A program made the translations under genes and the position numbers. The notes beneath the pieces are model-generated. The model saw only the letters and a list, made by a program, of their open reading frames with translations. It had not been told where the DNA came from and did not search any database. A stretch of 64,000 nucleotides of DNA from Burkholderia sp. Bp9142. GTDB taxonomy: Bacteria > Pseudomonadota > Gammaproteobacteria > Burkholderiales > Burkholderiaceae. How positions within the stretch are numbered: the first letter of the stretch is position 1; each line of letters starts with the position of its first letter. Location of the stretch: the NCBI RefSeq assembly GCF_003853415.1, contig NZ_QTPP01000011.1, positions 159,208-223,207 of the forward strand, in the 5' to 3' direction. Below are positions 1 through 9,502 of the stretch, piece after piece.

Positions 1-510
1 GGCGATCAGGAGCCCTTTCGCGTCGTACGGATTCGACGGCATCACCGTGCGCAATCCGCAGACCTGCGTGAACATCGCTTCCGGGCTCTGGCTGTGCGTC
101 TGGCCGCCGTAGATGCCGCCGCCGCACGGCATGCGGATCGTCAGCGGCGCGGTGAACTGGCCCGCGGAGCGGTAGCGCAGCCGCGCGCCTTCCGACACGA
201 TCTGGTCGGACGCCGGGTAGAAGTAGTCCGCGAACTGGATCTCGCAGACCGGCCGCAACCCATACGCGCCCATCCCGACCGCCGCGCCGACGATCCCGCC
301 TTCCGAGATCGGCGCGTCGAACACGCGCGACTTGCCGTACTTGGCCTGCAGCCCTTCGGTGCAGCGGAACACGCCGCCGAAGTAGCCGACATCCTGCCCG
401 AACACGACCACGTCGCCGTCGCGCTCGAGCATCACGTCCATCGCGGAGCGCAGCGCCTGGATCATCGTCATCGGCTGCGCCGATGCCGCCGTTGCTTCAT
501 GTTGGGCCAT
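1..510 (-). CDS. bkdA2: 2-oxoisovalerate dehydrogenase E1 subunit beta (partial, N-terminal 170 aa)
   Basis: This is the beta half of the thiamine-diphosphate E1 component of the branched-chain 2-oxoacid dehydrogenase complex, which decarboxylates oxoacids from Val, Leu and Ile. The visible part carries the typical E1-beta stretches [35 protein letters not shown] and [19 protein letters not shown]. The start ATG (510-508) lies 2 nt after the E1-alpha stop, so the two are almost certainly cotranscribed and translationally coupled. The gene runs off the left edge, so the C-terminal half is not visible. Confusion with pyruvate or acetoin dehydrogenase beta is possible but less likely given the long E1-alpha partner. 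Confidence 0.93.
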   Translation of the reverse strand, partial: MAQHEATAASAQPMTMIQALRSAMDVMLERDGDVVVFGQDVGYFGGVFRCTEGLQAKYGKSRVFDAPISEGGIVGAAVGMGAYGLRPVCEIQFADYFYPASDQIVSEGARLRYRSAGQFTAPLTIRMPCGGGIYGGQTHSQSPEAMFTQVCGLRTVMPSNPYDAKGLLIA

Positions 511-512
511 GA

Positions 513-2056
<1,544 letters not shown>

Positions 2057-2092
2057 AAAAGACCCCGCGAAATCCTTGGCTTCGTCGGGGTC
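2057..2092 (-). terminator. Rho-independent terminator of the flavin reductase gene
   Basis: Read on the minus strand, the arms GACCCCG (2092-2086) and CGGGGTC (2067-2061) form a stem extended by CGAA/TTCG with one bulge. The stem is followed directly by TTTTG (complement of 2057-2060). It sits 57 nt past the stop codon of the flavin reductase reading in the same direction. Confidence 0.75.
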
Positions 2093-2149
2093 CTCGTACG
2101 TCCGGGCGCTTCAGCGTCCGCTTGCCGGGCCGCGCCGGCGCGCGACGAA

Positions 2150-2776
2150 TTACGCGTCGGGGCGCGCGATGTCGAACCGGCTGTCGGGTTTGACGTGCAC
2201 GTAGGCCGACGGACCGCCCGCGCGAAGAATGATGCCCGCGCCGAACGTGTCGAAGATGCCGTCCTTCAGCAGGTCGTTCCGGATATGGACGGCGACGACC
2301 TCACCCAGCACCAGCGAGGCCGGCGTATCCACGCCTTTGTGATCGCGCAGCCGGATCACGTCGATCACCTTGCATTCGAAGTTGACGCCGCTTTCCGCCA
2401 CGCGCGGGACGTTGACGAGGCGCGACTCAATCGCGGTCAGGCCGCCGAGCTCGAATTCGTTGACGCCGTACGGCACGGCGGCACAGGTCTGGTTCATTCT
2501 CTCGGCAAGCTCGCGCGTCGCGAGGTTCCAGACGAACTCGCCGGTCTCCTGCACGTTGCGCAGGCTGTCCTTCGCGGCGGTGCTCGAAAATCCGATGATC
2601 GGCGGACGATAGTTGAACGCGTTGAAGAAGCTGTACGGCGCGAGGTTGAGCGTGCCGTCGTTGCCGCGGGAAGATATCCAGCCGATCGGGCGCGGGCCCA
2701 CGATCGCGTTCAGCGGATCGTGCGGGAGGCCGTGGCCTTGCGACGGTTCGTAATAGTGATGGCTCGAGTCGGTCAT
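2150..2776 (-). CDS. Flavin reductase family protein (FMN-binding split barrel)
   Basis: This 208-residue soluble protein of the flavin reductase-like FMN-binding family would transfer electrons from NAD(P)H to flavin or act as a flavin-dependent oxidoreductase. Recognisable family stretches are the N-terminal GPRPIGWISS, then NLAPYSFFNAFNYRPP, GFSS...KDSLRN and the C-terminal region with LGEVVAVHI. I chose ATG 2776, which opens with MTDSSHHYYEP, over a longer frame from 2875, because the extra 33 residues look non-conserved and Pro/Arg-rich. No good ribosome-binding site is visible before either start, so the start is uncertain. It is a single-gene unit ended by the terminator at 2057-2092. 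The physiological partner is unknown. Confidence 0.88.
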   Translation of the reverse strand: MTDSSHHYYEPSQGHGLPHDPLNAIVGPRPIGWISSRGNDGTLNLAPYSFFNAFNYRPPIIGFSSTAAKDSLRNVQETGEFVWNLATRELAERMNQTCAAVPYGVNEFELGGLTAIESRLVNVPRVAESGVNFECKVIDVIRLRDHKGVDTPASLVLGEVVAVHIRNDLLKDGIFDTFGAGIILRAGGPSAYVHVKPDSRFDIARPDA

Positions 2777-3250
2777 GACGGGTGGTCGTGCGGGAGGCAA
2801 ACTGCGTTGAGGGCGATCGGCGGGGTCGCGTATGCCGATGGCGGCAAAGGTACCCGGTGCGACGTGCGTGCCCAAGTATCACATGGTGTCGCTTTCGTCG
2901 CAGTGAAGCGCGCCTGCGAGCCGCGCCGCAGTGTCGAACCGGCATGGTATCCCCTTCGGAAACGTCCGCCCCGAGCAAGCCATGTCGGTCGTCGATAGCC
3001 TCACCCTCGCGACGCCGGAGCCCGCGACGATCTCCCCATACCCATCGCTCGATCGCCACCTCACGTAACCGCTTTACGCGCTGCCGAACAGCCCCCGATA
3101 TGGAGAGCACCTTTCCATGCGGACGCACTAACAGCGGAATAACGGCTTATTACACTGCGCCCGTCGCATCGCCAAGGGCCGCCCGGCATCACGCAACGCG
3201 ATACGACACACGTCAGACCGGCAAACAAAAGACCTTGGGGGAAAATCGTG
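2777..3250. other. Divergent intergenic region between flavin reductase and porin genes
   Basis: About 470 nt separate two divergently transcribed genes. Open frames across it translate to Arg/Ser-rich sequence without family resemblance. The last 60 nt before the porin include an AT-richer stretch and a GGGGGAAA ribosome-binding site at about 3237-3244. No operator or RNA gene is recognised. A decayed gene fragment around 2880-3070 cannot be excluded. Confidence 0.45.
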
Positions 3251-4399
3251 ATGAACAAGCGTTGGGGAGTCGTCGTGCCCGTCGCCGTGCTGGCTGCCGC
3301 CGCGCACGCGCAGAGCAGCGTGACGCTGTACGGCAAGATAGAGGACGGCGTCAACTACACGAGCAACGCGCGCGGCCACGGCACCGTGCAACTGCAAAGC
3401 GGCTACGATTACGGCAGCCGCTGGGGCATCAAGGGCGTCGAAGATCTCGGCGGCGGCTATCAGGCGGTCTTTCAGATCGAAAGCGGCTTCGACGTGAACA
3501 ACGGGAAAATGAGCCAGGGCGGACGCGCCTTCGGGCGGCAGGCGTTCGTCGGCATCGCGTCGGACCGCTACGGCACGCTCACGCTCGGCCGGCAGTACGA
3601 TCCCAGTGTCGATCTCTTCTCCCCGCTGACCGCGAACGGCAACTGGACCGGATACCTGTTCGCGCACCCGTACGACAACGACAACACGGACTACTCGTTC
3701 CGCGTCAACAACGCGGTCAAATACGTGTCGCCGGTCTGGCACGGCTTCACGGCCGAGGCAATGTACGGTTTCAGCAACCAGGCAGGCGGCTTTGCGAACA
3801 ACCGTCTGTACGGCGCGGCGCTGCAATATCAGCAAGGCAGCCTGACGATCGGCGCGTCGTACCTCAAGATCGGTAACGCGCGCAACGCCGATTCGAACGG
3901 CGCGATCACCGGTGACAACACATTCGATGCTTCGTCGCAGCAAAATATCGGGATCGGCTTGAACTACGCCTACTCGAACGCGCTGATCGGCTTCGCGTAT
4001 TCGCATGTCGACGTCTACGACCCGACGTCAAACGCCTACTTTACCGGCACGACCCAGCCGCCGGGCGGCACGTGGAAGTCGTGGAAGTTCGACAACTTCG
4101 AAGTCAACGGGCTCTATCACTTCACGTCCGCGTTCTACATCGGCGCGGCATACACGTATACGCAGGCGCGCGTCGATTCGACGAGCGGCGCGTTCAATCC
4201 GAAGTGGCATCAACTGAGCACGAAGCTGAACTACGACGTGTCGAAGCGCACATCGGTCTTCGTCGAAGGCGTCTACCAACGTGCGGTCAACGCGCATACC
4301 GGTACCGACTTCGACTACGCCTATGTGCCTGGCGCGGCCGACATCTCGTCCGGCCCCAACCAGTACGTCGCACGCATCGCGCTGCTGCATCATTTCTGA
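3251..4399 (+). CDS. Gram-negative general porin (OmpC-like, 16-strand type)
   Basis: This 382-residue outer-membrane porin should form a trimeric diffusion channel. The signal peptide MNKRWGVVVPVAVLAAAAHA is followed by mature QSSVTLYGKIEDG, the standard first strand of burkholderial porins. Further landmarks are SRWGIKG.EDLGGGY.AVFQIESGF, GRQAFVGI....GTLTLGRQYDP in the loop-3 region, and a C-terminal strand ending YVARIALLHHF with the terminal Phe needed for BAM assembly. A GTG codon precedes the ATG, but the ATG at 3251, after GGGGGAAA, is the better start. It is monocistronic. Substrate preference cannot be read from sequence. Confidence 0.95.
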   Translation: MNKRWGVVVPVAVLAAAAHAQSSVTLYGKIEDGVNYTSNARGHGTVQLQSGYDYGSRWGIKGVEDLGGGYQAVFQIESGFDVNNGKMSQGGRAFGRQAFVGIASDRYGTLTLGRQYDPSVDLFSPLTANGNWTGYLFAHPYDNDNTDYSFRVNNAVKYVSPVWHGFTAEAMYGFSNQAGGFANNRLYGAALQYQQGSLTIGASYLKIGNARNADSNGAITGDNTFDASSQQNIGIGLNYAYSNALIGFAYSHVDVYDPTSNAYFTGTTQPPGGTWKSWKFDNFEVNGLYHFTSAFYIGAAYTYTQARVDSTSGAFNPKWHQLSTKLNYDVSKRTSVFVEGVYQRAVNAHTGTDFDYAYVPGAADISSGPNQYVARIALLHHF

Positions 4400-4449
4400 C
4401 GAGACTCAATGACGCGCGGGCGACGGTTGCCTGCGCAACTATCAGACGC

Positions 4450-4770
4450 ATGGCACGAGATGCTGAAGCGGCATCGCAACTCATGCCGCTCGAGTATTCG
4501 AGGCCGGCCGGCAAGCTGACGTTCGCCCCCAGTCGCCGGCGTTTATCTCGCCGCGCGATGCCTGCAACGCGGGCTGGACCCGATACTGATTCCATTGTTC
4601 AGGATCGGGTTCGGGATGGCAGCCTCGTCGAAGTCCTGCCCCACCTTCGCGGCCGCACACGCCCGTTCTCGGTGATCTATGCGCCGCATCGCCGCTTGTC
4701 TGCAGCCTCGCGCGCCCTGATCGACAGGCTGGCCGCAGCCACCGCCAACTCATCAGGAATGCAAATGTAA
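4450..4770 (+). pseudogene. Remnant of a LysR-type regulator (C-terminal fragment)
   Basis: The last 55 codons of this frame read RVRDGSLVEVLPHLRGRTRP, then FSVIYAPHRRLSAASRALID. This is the typical closing part of a LysR-type substrate-binding domain: a value for the effector site, then the Tyr/His-Arg-x-Leu-Ser helix. Nothing upstream encodes the winged-helix N-terminus. The preceding residues in frame are not LysR-like, and a neighbouring frame carries a DPILIPLFRIGFGMAASS-like stretch, which suggests frameshifts. I read it as a decayed gene left between the porin and the tRNA. No intact LysR gene lies beside it. Confidence 0.55.
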
Positions 4771-4897
4771 CGAGAACGGCAACCGAAGGGGCCGACGCAC
4801 AACCAGCATCGGTGCGTGCTCGCCAAGGTGACCGCGAATGCAGCCCATTCCCACCTACCCCGGATGGCAGATGCACCCGATGGAACGCCGCGCAAAC

Positions 4898-4934
4898 AAA
4901 AAACCCGCGAGCGTCTTCTTTCTCGCGGGTTTTC
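4898..4934 (-). terminator. Bidirectional-looking intrinsic terminator after tRNA-Leu
   Basis: A nine-base stem, ACCCGCGAG (4903-4911) with CTCGCGGGT (4922-4930), is flanked by A-tracts on the left and T-tracts on the right. Minus-strand transcripts leaving the tRNA meet the stem followed by a run of six T, which makes a strong terminator. Plus-strand transcripts see TTTT after it too. Confidence 0.85.
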
Positions 4935-4966
4935 GGACCCTCGTCCAATCGCATCGAAGCGATCGG

Positions 4967-5305
4967 TGGTGCCGGGGACCGGACTCGAACCGGCAAGCCA
5001 GTTAAGGCGGCGGATTTTCGTCACACTGCTTCTTTCGAAGCCGGCGTCGTCGAGACGAAGCCGTTCGTGCGCTGGACTATGCCTTCGCCGTCGCGCGCGG
5101 GCGTGATCGCCGCCCGTGCGCCTTAGGCGCCCCCCGTCTAGTCTCTACACCTTCCTCGCTGCGCTGTACCGCGAGGCTTGGCTCGGCGTTGCCTCGATGC
5201 GAGCATCAGGGGTTTCACCGAATTTGAGGGGTTCTGCACCGACCGTTTCCGGCCGGGCACTCAATCGTTTAAGTCCGCTATGTTTACCAATTTCATCACC
5301 CCGGC
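4967..5305 (-). tRNA. tRNA-Leu(UAA), interrupted by a group I intron
   Basis: The two exons, 5305-5271 and 5018-4967, join into an 87-nt class II tRNA. The acceptor stem GCCGGGG pairs with CCCCGGC, then comes discriminator A and an encoded CCA. The anticodon stem GCGGA/TCCGC encloses the loop CTTAAAA, giving anticodon UAA. The T arm is GCCGG-TTCGAGT-CCGGT, and the variable arm is long as expected for Leu. The gene looks broken if read continuously because 252 nt sit between U34 and A35 of the anticodon loop. Genome annotation often misses such tRNAs or shows false proteins here. Confidence 0.93.
5019..5270 (-). ncRNA. Group I intron in the tRNA-Leu(UAA) anticodon loop
   Basis: The 252-nt intervening sequence has the marks of a small self-splicing group I (IC3-like) intron. 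The 5' exon ends in ACUU, which can pair with GAGU a few bases inside the intron, placing the required U-G wobble at the 5' splice site. The core contains AAATTCGGTGAAACC, GGCAACGCCGAGCCAAGCC, the R element AGAGACTAGACGG and the S element AAGGCATAGTCCA; GACTA/TAGTC of the last two form P7. The last intron base is G. No homing endonuclease is encoded. It occupies the same position as the cyanobacterial and plastid tRNA-Leu(UAA) introns. Confidence 0.9.
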
Positions 5306-5320
5306 AAAAGGGCGGACGCG

Positions 5321-5326
5321 ATTCTA
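5321..5326 (-). promoter_or_regulatory. -10 element of the tRNA-Leu promoter
   Basis: TAGAAT on the minus strand lies 15 nt before the mature tRNA 5' end, and the stretch between is GC-rich, resembling a stable-RNA discriminator. No good -35 hexamer was identified. Confidence 0.5.
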
Positions 5327-5560
5327 CCATTGCTTGCGCATGCGTTCGCTGATTCATGCGCAGTGCATTGCGCACGCAGCAGATGTGCCAACGCCGTCCG
5401 CGCCGGAATCGGCATCGACGCGACACCTCCGCCGATTTCATCCCGCGCCGCAGCATCCACCGATACAATCCAGTCCGCCCCGCTCGCCGGGCGCCTAACG
5501 TCTGATGTTTGTATCGTTCTTTTTACGAAACAGACGTCTCGCGCGTCATCGCGAAGTCAC

Positions 5561-5595
5561 AAACGTTTTCGATAATTTCCCCGTCGAAAACGTTT
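5561..5595 (+). promoter_or_regulatory. Paired LacI-family operator half-palindromes
   Basis: AAACGTTTTCGA (5561-5572) and TCGAAAACGTTT (5584-5595) are a perfect 12-bp inverted repeat separated by 11 nt. Each arm also contains the AAACGTTT core characteristic of LacI/GalR-family operators. They end 15 nt before the ATG of the adjacent LacI-type gene, which suggests autoregulation and probably control of the downstream transporter unit. Confidence 0.75.
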
Positions 5596-5610
5596 ACATC
5601 GCGTAACTTC

Positions 5611-6636
5611 ATGACCCCGACCATCAAGGACGTCGCCGCGCTCGCCGGCTTCTCGATCGCCACCGTCTCGCGCGCGATCAACGCGCCGCATACCGTCAGC
5701 CCCGCGACGCTGGCGACCATCCGCAGCGCCATCGACACGCTCCAGTTCCGCCCGAGCCCGCTCGGCCGGCAGTTGCGCGGCGAGCGCACGCGGCTCGTCG
5801 GCGTCGTCGTGCCGACGCTGTCGAACCCGGTGTTCGCCGACTGCCTGCAGGGCATCGACGAGCTCGCGACCGCGGCCGGCTTCAAGCTGATCGTGATGAC
5901 GACCGAATACGACGCGGCGCGCGAGCGCCACGCGATCGAGACGCTGCGCGAGCAGCGCGTCGAGGGGCTGATCCTGACCGTCGCCGATGCGGACACCCAT
6001 CCGCTGCTCGACCTGCTCGACCGCGACGGCCCGCACTACGTGCTGATGCACAACGACACGCAACGCCGCCCGTCGGTGTCGGTCGACAACCGCCGCGCCG
6101 CCTATGACGGCGTCCGTCTGCTGACCGCGCGCGGCCATCGCCGCGTGCTGATGCTGGCCGGCTCGCTCGCCGCATCGGATCGCGCACGCCAGCGCCATCT
6201 CGGCTACGCGCAGGCACTCGAGGAAGCCGGCGTCGCGACGTTGCCGCCGGTCGAAGTCGACTTCAACGCGGCCGAGCTGCCTGACGCGGTGCTCGCGCAC
6301 CTCACCGCGCACGCCACGCGCCCGACCGCCCTCTTCTGCAGCAACGACCTGCTCGCGATGGTCGTGATGCGCGGCCTGCGCCGCGCGGGCTTCTCGATTC
6401 CCGACGACCTGTCGGTGCTCGGCTTCGACGGCATCGCGATCGGCGAGCTGCTTGCGCCGCCGCTCGCGAGCGTCGCGACGCCGAACCAGGACATCGGCCG
6501 CCATGCATGGCGGCGCCTCGTCGAATGCATCGGCGGCGCGACGATCGAGCGCACGTCGCTGATCCTGCCGCACACGGTGCGCGACGGCGCGACGGTCGCG
6601 CCGCCGGCTACCGACCTGCTGTTGCACCAAGCCTGA
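5611..6636 (+). CDS. LacI-family transcriptional regulator
   Basis: This 341-residue repressor has an N-terminal LacI helix-turn-helix, TIKDVAALAGFSIATVSRAIN (residues 4-24), followed by a periplasmic-binding-protein-like sensor domain with GVVVPTLSNPVFADCLQGI, the VEGLILT stretch and FDGIAIGELLAPPLASV. It starts at ATG 5611, directly after the paired operators. The gene is followed at 64 nt by an ABC transporter and a phosphodiesterase in the same direction, so it probably senses the imported compound or a derivative. The 64-nt gap contains a strong GC-only inverted repeat (around 6640-6671) without a T-run. The effector is not deducible; organophosphate-linked is an inference from context. 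Confidence 0.93.
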   Translation: MTPTIKDVAALAGFSIATVSRAINAPHTVSPATLATIRSAIDTLQFRPSPLGRQLRGERTRLVGVVVPTLSNPVFADCLQGIDELATAAGFKLIVMTTEYDAARERHAIETLREQRVEGLILTVADADTHPLLDLLDRDGPHYVLMHNDTQRRPSVSVDNRRAAYDGVRLLTARGHRRVLMLAGSLAASDRARQRHLGYAQALEEAGVATLPPVEVDFNAAELPDAVLAHLTAHATRPTALFCSNDLLAMVVMRGLRRAGFSIPDDLSVLGFDGIAIGELLAPPLASVATPNQDIGRHAWRRLVECIGGATIERTSLILPHTVRDGATVAPPATDLLLHQA

Positions 6637-6700
6637 ACGCGCGCGCCGCGCCATCGCGCGCGGCGCGGCGAGATACCCACACCCCGCCCGGAGACCCACC

Positions 6701-7729
6701 GTGTCCTTTCGCCTGACCTCGCTGCTGCGCGCGCTCGCCGCGCCCGTCGCCTGCGCCGCGCTCGTCGCGTTCGCGCCCGCTGCCCATGCCGACGAAACCG
6801 CGATCTGCTACAACTGCCCGCCCGAATGGGCCGACTGGGCCGCGCAAATCGCGGCGATCAAGCAGAAGACCGGCATCCGCGTGCCGTTCGACAACAAGAA
6901 CTCGGGCCAGGCGATCGCGCAGCTGATCGCCGAGCAGAAGAGCCCGGTCGCCGACGTCGTCTATCTCGGCGTGTCGTCCGCCTTCCAGGCGAAGGACAAG
7001 GGCGTGATCGCCCCGTACAAGCCCGCGCACTGGAACGACCTCCCCGCGAACCTGAAGGACCCGCAAGGCTACTGGTTCGCGATCCACTCGGGCACGCTCG
7101 GCTTCTTCGTGAACAAGGACGCGCTCGACGGCAAGCCGGTGCCGCGCTCGTGGTCCGATCTGCTGAAGCCCGAATACAAGGGCATGGTCGGCTACCTCGA
7201 TCCGTCGAGCGCGTTCGTCGGCTATGCGGGCGCGGTCGCCGTCAACCAGGCGCTCGGCGGCAGCCTCGACGACTTCAAGCCGGGGCTCGACTGGTTCCGC
7301 AAGCTGAAGGCGAACGCGCCGATCGTGCCGAAGCAGACCGCGTATGCGCGCGTGCTGTCCGGCGAGATTCCAATCCTGCTCGACTATGACTTCGACGCGT
7401 ATCGCGCGAAGTACAAGGATCACGCGAACGTCGAGTTCGTGATTCCGAAGGAAGGCACGATCGCGGTGCCGTACGTGATGAGCCTCGTGAAGGGCGCGCC
7501 GCACGACGCGAACGGCAGGAAGGTGCTTGACTTCGTGCTGTCCGACGAAGGCCAGAAGCTGTGGGCCAACGCATACCTGCGCCCGGTGCGCGCGCAGACA
7601 CTCGGCGCGGACATCGCCGCGAAGTTCCTGCCGGCCAGCGAATACGCCCGGGCGAAACCGGTCGACTTCGGCAAGATGGCGGCCGGCCAGCAAGCGTTCG
7701 GCCTGCAATACCTGCAGGTGATGCAGTAA
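6701..7729 (+). CDS. ABC transporter substrate-binding protein (iron/phosphonate-type family)
   Basis: This 342-residue periplasmic binding protein has a signal peptide ending AAHA, with mature DETAICYNCPPEWADWAAQ. It belongs to the bacterial extracellular solute-binding group that includes ferric, thiamine, polyamine and 2-aminoethylphosphonate binders; the GVSSAFQAKDKGVI, GTLGFFVNKDAL and EGQKLWANAYLRPVR segments are recognisable. Translation probably starts at GTG 6701, as no ATG fits a signal peptide. It heads a five-gene unit of binder, permease, permease, ATPase and phosphodiesterase. A phosphorylated organic ligand is more plausible here than iron because of the last gene, but this is an inference. 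Confidence 0.9.
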   Translation: MSFRLTSLLRALAAPVACAALVAFAPAAHADETAICYNCPPEWADWAAQIAAIKQKTGIRVPFDNKNSGQAIAQLIAEQKSPVADVVYLGVSSAFQAKDKGVIAPYKPAHWNDLPANLKDPQGYWFAIHSGTLGFFVNKDALDGKPVPRSWSDLLKPEYKGMVGYLDPSSAFVGYAGAVAVNQALGGSLDDFKPGLDWFRKLKANAPIVPKQTAYARVLSGEIPILLDYDFDAYRAKYKDHANVEFVIPKEGTIAVPYVMSLVKGAPHDANGRKVLDFVLSDEGQKLWANAYLRPVRAQTLGADIAAKFLPASEYARAKPVDFGKMAAGQQAFGLQYLQVMQ

Positions 7730-7746
7730 GCGGCCGGCCCCACGCA

Positions 7747-8571
7747 ATGCTCGACCTCACTTTCCCGCTGCGCTGGCGCGTCGCGCTCGTCGCGCCGGCA
7801 CTCGCGGTGTTTGCAGCGTTCTGGCTGCTGCCGATGATTTCACTCGTGCAGGTGTCCGCCGACGGCGCGTTCCTCACGCAGTACGCGGCGCTGCTCGGCA
7901 ATGCGCGCTACATGAAGAGCCTCGGCGAAACGGTTGCGTTGTCGGCCGGTGTCACGCTCGCGACGCTCGCGCTGTCGACGATCTCGGGGCTGCTGCTCGC
8001 GCGCCGCGAATTCGCCGGCAAGCGCGTGCTGCTCGCGCTGCTCACCTTTCCGCTCGCGTTCCCGGGTGTCGTGGTCGGTTTCATGGTGATCATGCTCGCC
8101 GGCCGGCAGGGGCTGATCGGGATGCTGTCCGCGAAGCTGACCGGCGACAAGTGGGTGTTCGCGTATTCGGTTGCGGGGCTGTTCGTCGGCTACCTGTACT
8201 TCTCGATTCCGCGCGTGATCGTCACCGTGATCGCGGCCGCGTCGAAGCTCGACGCATCGCTCGAGGAAGCCGCGCGCTCGCTCGGCGCGTCGCCGTGGCG
8301 CATCTTCATCGACATCGTGCTGCCGACGCTCGCGCCGGGCCTCGTCGCGGCCGGCGCGATCTGCTTCGCGACCGCGATGGGCGCGTTCGGCACCGCATTC
8401 ACGCTCGCCACCGACCTGAACGTGCTGCCGATGACGATCTACACCGAATTCACGCTGAACGCGAACATCGCGACGGCGGCCGGCCTGTCGATCGTGCTCG
8501 GCATCGTCACGTGGGCCGTGCTCGCGCTCGCACGTCGCTTCACCGGACACACCGCCGCCGCCGCGGCCTGA
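7747..8571 (+). CDS. ABC transporter permease (first of two)
   Basis: This 274-residue inner-membrane permease has about six hydrophobic segments. The cytoplasmic EAA loop, EEAARSLGASPWRIFIDIVLPTLAPG around residues 175-200, contacts the ATPase. It begins 17 nt after the binding-protein stop. It forms a heterodimer with the next gene product in this family architecture. The pairing of two separate permeases distinguishes the system from the fused FbpB-type permease elsewhere in the window. Confidence 0.92.
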   Translation: MLDLTFPLRWRVALVAPALAVFAAFWLLPMISLVQVSADGAFLTQYAALLGNARYMKSLGETVALSAGVTLATLALSTISGLLLARREFAGKRVLLALLTFPLAFPGVVVGFMVIMLAGRQGLIGMLSAKLTGDKWVFAYSVAGLFVGYLYFSIPRVIVTVIAAASKLDASLEEAARSLGASPWRIFIDIVLPTLAPGLVAAGAICFATAMGAFGTAFTLATDLNVLPMTIYTEFTLNANIATAAGLSIVLGIVTWAVLALARRFTGHTAAAAA

Positions 8572-8581
8572 GGAATCCTTC

Positions 8582-9478
8582 ATGCAATCGCTTTCCGGTT
8601 CGTCCGCGCCGTCGCCGGCGCCCGCTCCGTCGCATGCGCGCGGCGCCGCCCGACGCGCGCCGCGCGTCACGGGCGCGCGCGCGATCGCCGCGCTGCAATG
8701 GGGCGTCACGCTGCTGCTGTGCGCGTTCCTGATCGTGCCCGTCGTGATGTCCGTGCTCGCGGGCCTCACCGTCAACTATTTCCGCGGGCTGTCGAGCGGC
8801 CTCACGCTGCGCTGGCTCGAACAGGTGTGGCAGCAGTACCAGGGCTCGGTCGTGCTGTCGCTCGGCGTCGCGTTCGCGACGCTCGCGATCGTGCTCGTCA
8901 TCGGCGTGCCGGCCGGCTATGCGCTCGCGCGCAGCAAGAGCCGCGTCGCCCGCGCGATCGAGGAAGCACTCGTGCTGCCGGTCGCGCTGCCGGGCCTCGC
9001 ATCGGCACTCGCGCTGCTGGTCGTGTACGGCGGCTTCACCGCGTTCCGGATGAGCCTGTGGTTCATCGTCGTCGGCCACGTCGTGTTCACGCTGCCGTTC
9101 ATGGTGCGCGCGGTCGCGGCCGTCGCGGCCGGTGCCGACCTGCGCACGCTCGAGGAAGGTGCGGCGAGCCTCGGCGCGTCGTTCGTCACGCGCTTCGTGA
9201 CGATCGTGCTGCCGAACCTGCGCCCCGGCATCGTCGCGGGCGCGCTCGCGGTGCTCACACTGTCGATCGGCGAATTCAACCTGACGTGGATGCTGCATAC
9301 GCCCGACACGAAGACGCTGCCCGTCGGGCTCGCCGATACCTACGCATCGCTGCGTCTCGAAGTCGGCAGCGCGTACACGATCGTGTTCCTGCTGATGACG
9401 CTGCCGCTCCTCGTCGCGATGCAGTGGCTCGGCGTCGACCCGTCCGGCACGCGCGCCGTGAAGCGCCGCCCGCGCTGA
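8582..9478 (+). CDS. ABC transporter permease (second of two)
   Basis: This 298-residue membrane protein has a Pro/Ala/Arg-rich N-terminal cytoplasmic tail of about 35 residues before the first membrane helix. The EAA motif is LEEGAASLGASFVTRFVTIVLPNLRPG. It starts 10 nt downstream of the first permease with CTGAGGAATCC just before ATG, so it is part of the same transcript. Partner of the previous gene. Confidence 0.92.
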   Translation: MQSLSGSSAPSPAPAPSHARGAARRAPRVTGARAIAALQWGVTLLLCAFLIVPVVMSVLAGLTVNYFRGLSSGLTLRWLEQVWQQYQGSVVLSLGVAFATLAIVLVIGVPAGYALARSKSRVARAIEEALVLPVALPGLASALALLVVYGGFTAFRMSLWFIVVGHVVFTLPFMVRAVAAVAAGADLRTLEEGAASLGASFVTRFVTIVLPNLRPGIVAGALAVLTLSIGEFNLTWMLHTPDTKTLPVGLADTYASLRLEVGSAYTIVFLLMTLPLLVAMQWLGVDPSGTRAVKRRPR

Positions 9479-9502
9479 CCCTGCGCTGACTTTACCGATC
9501 TC

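Noticed and set aside
2879..3064. A 61-codon minus-strand frame between flavin reductase and porin
   Set aside because: No ribosome-binding site, no family similarity, and a composition like non-coding frames in this DNA.
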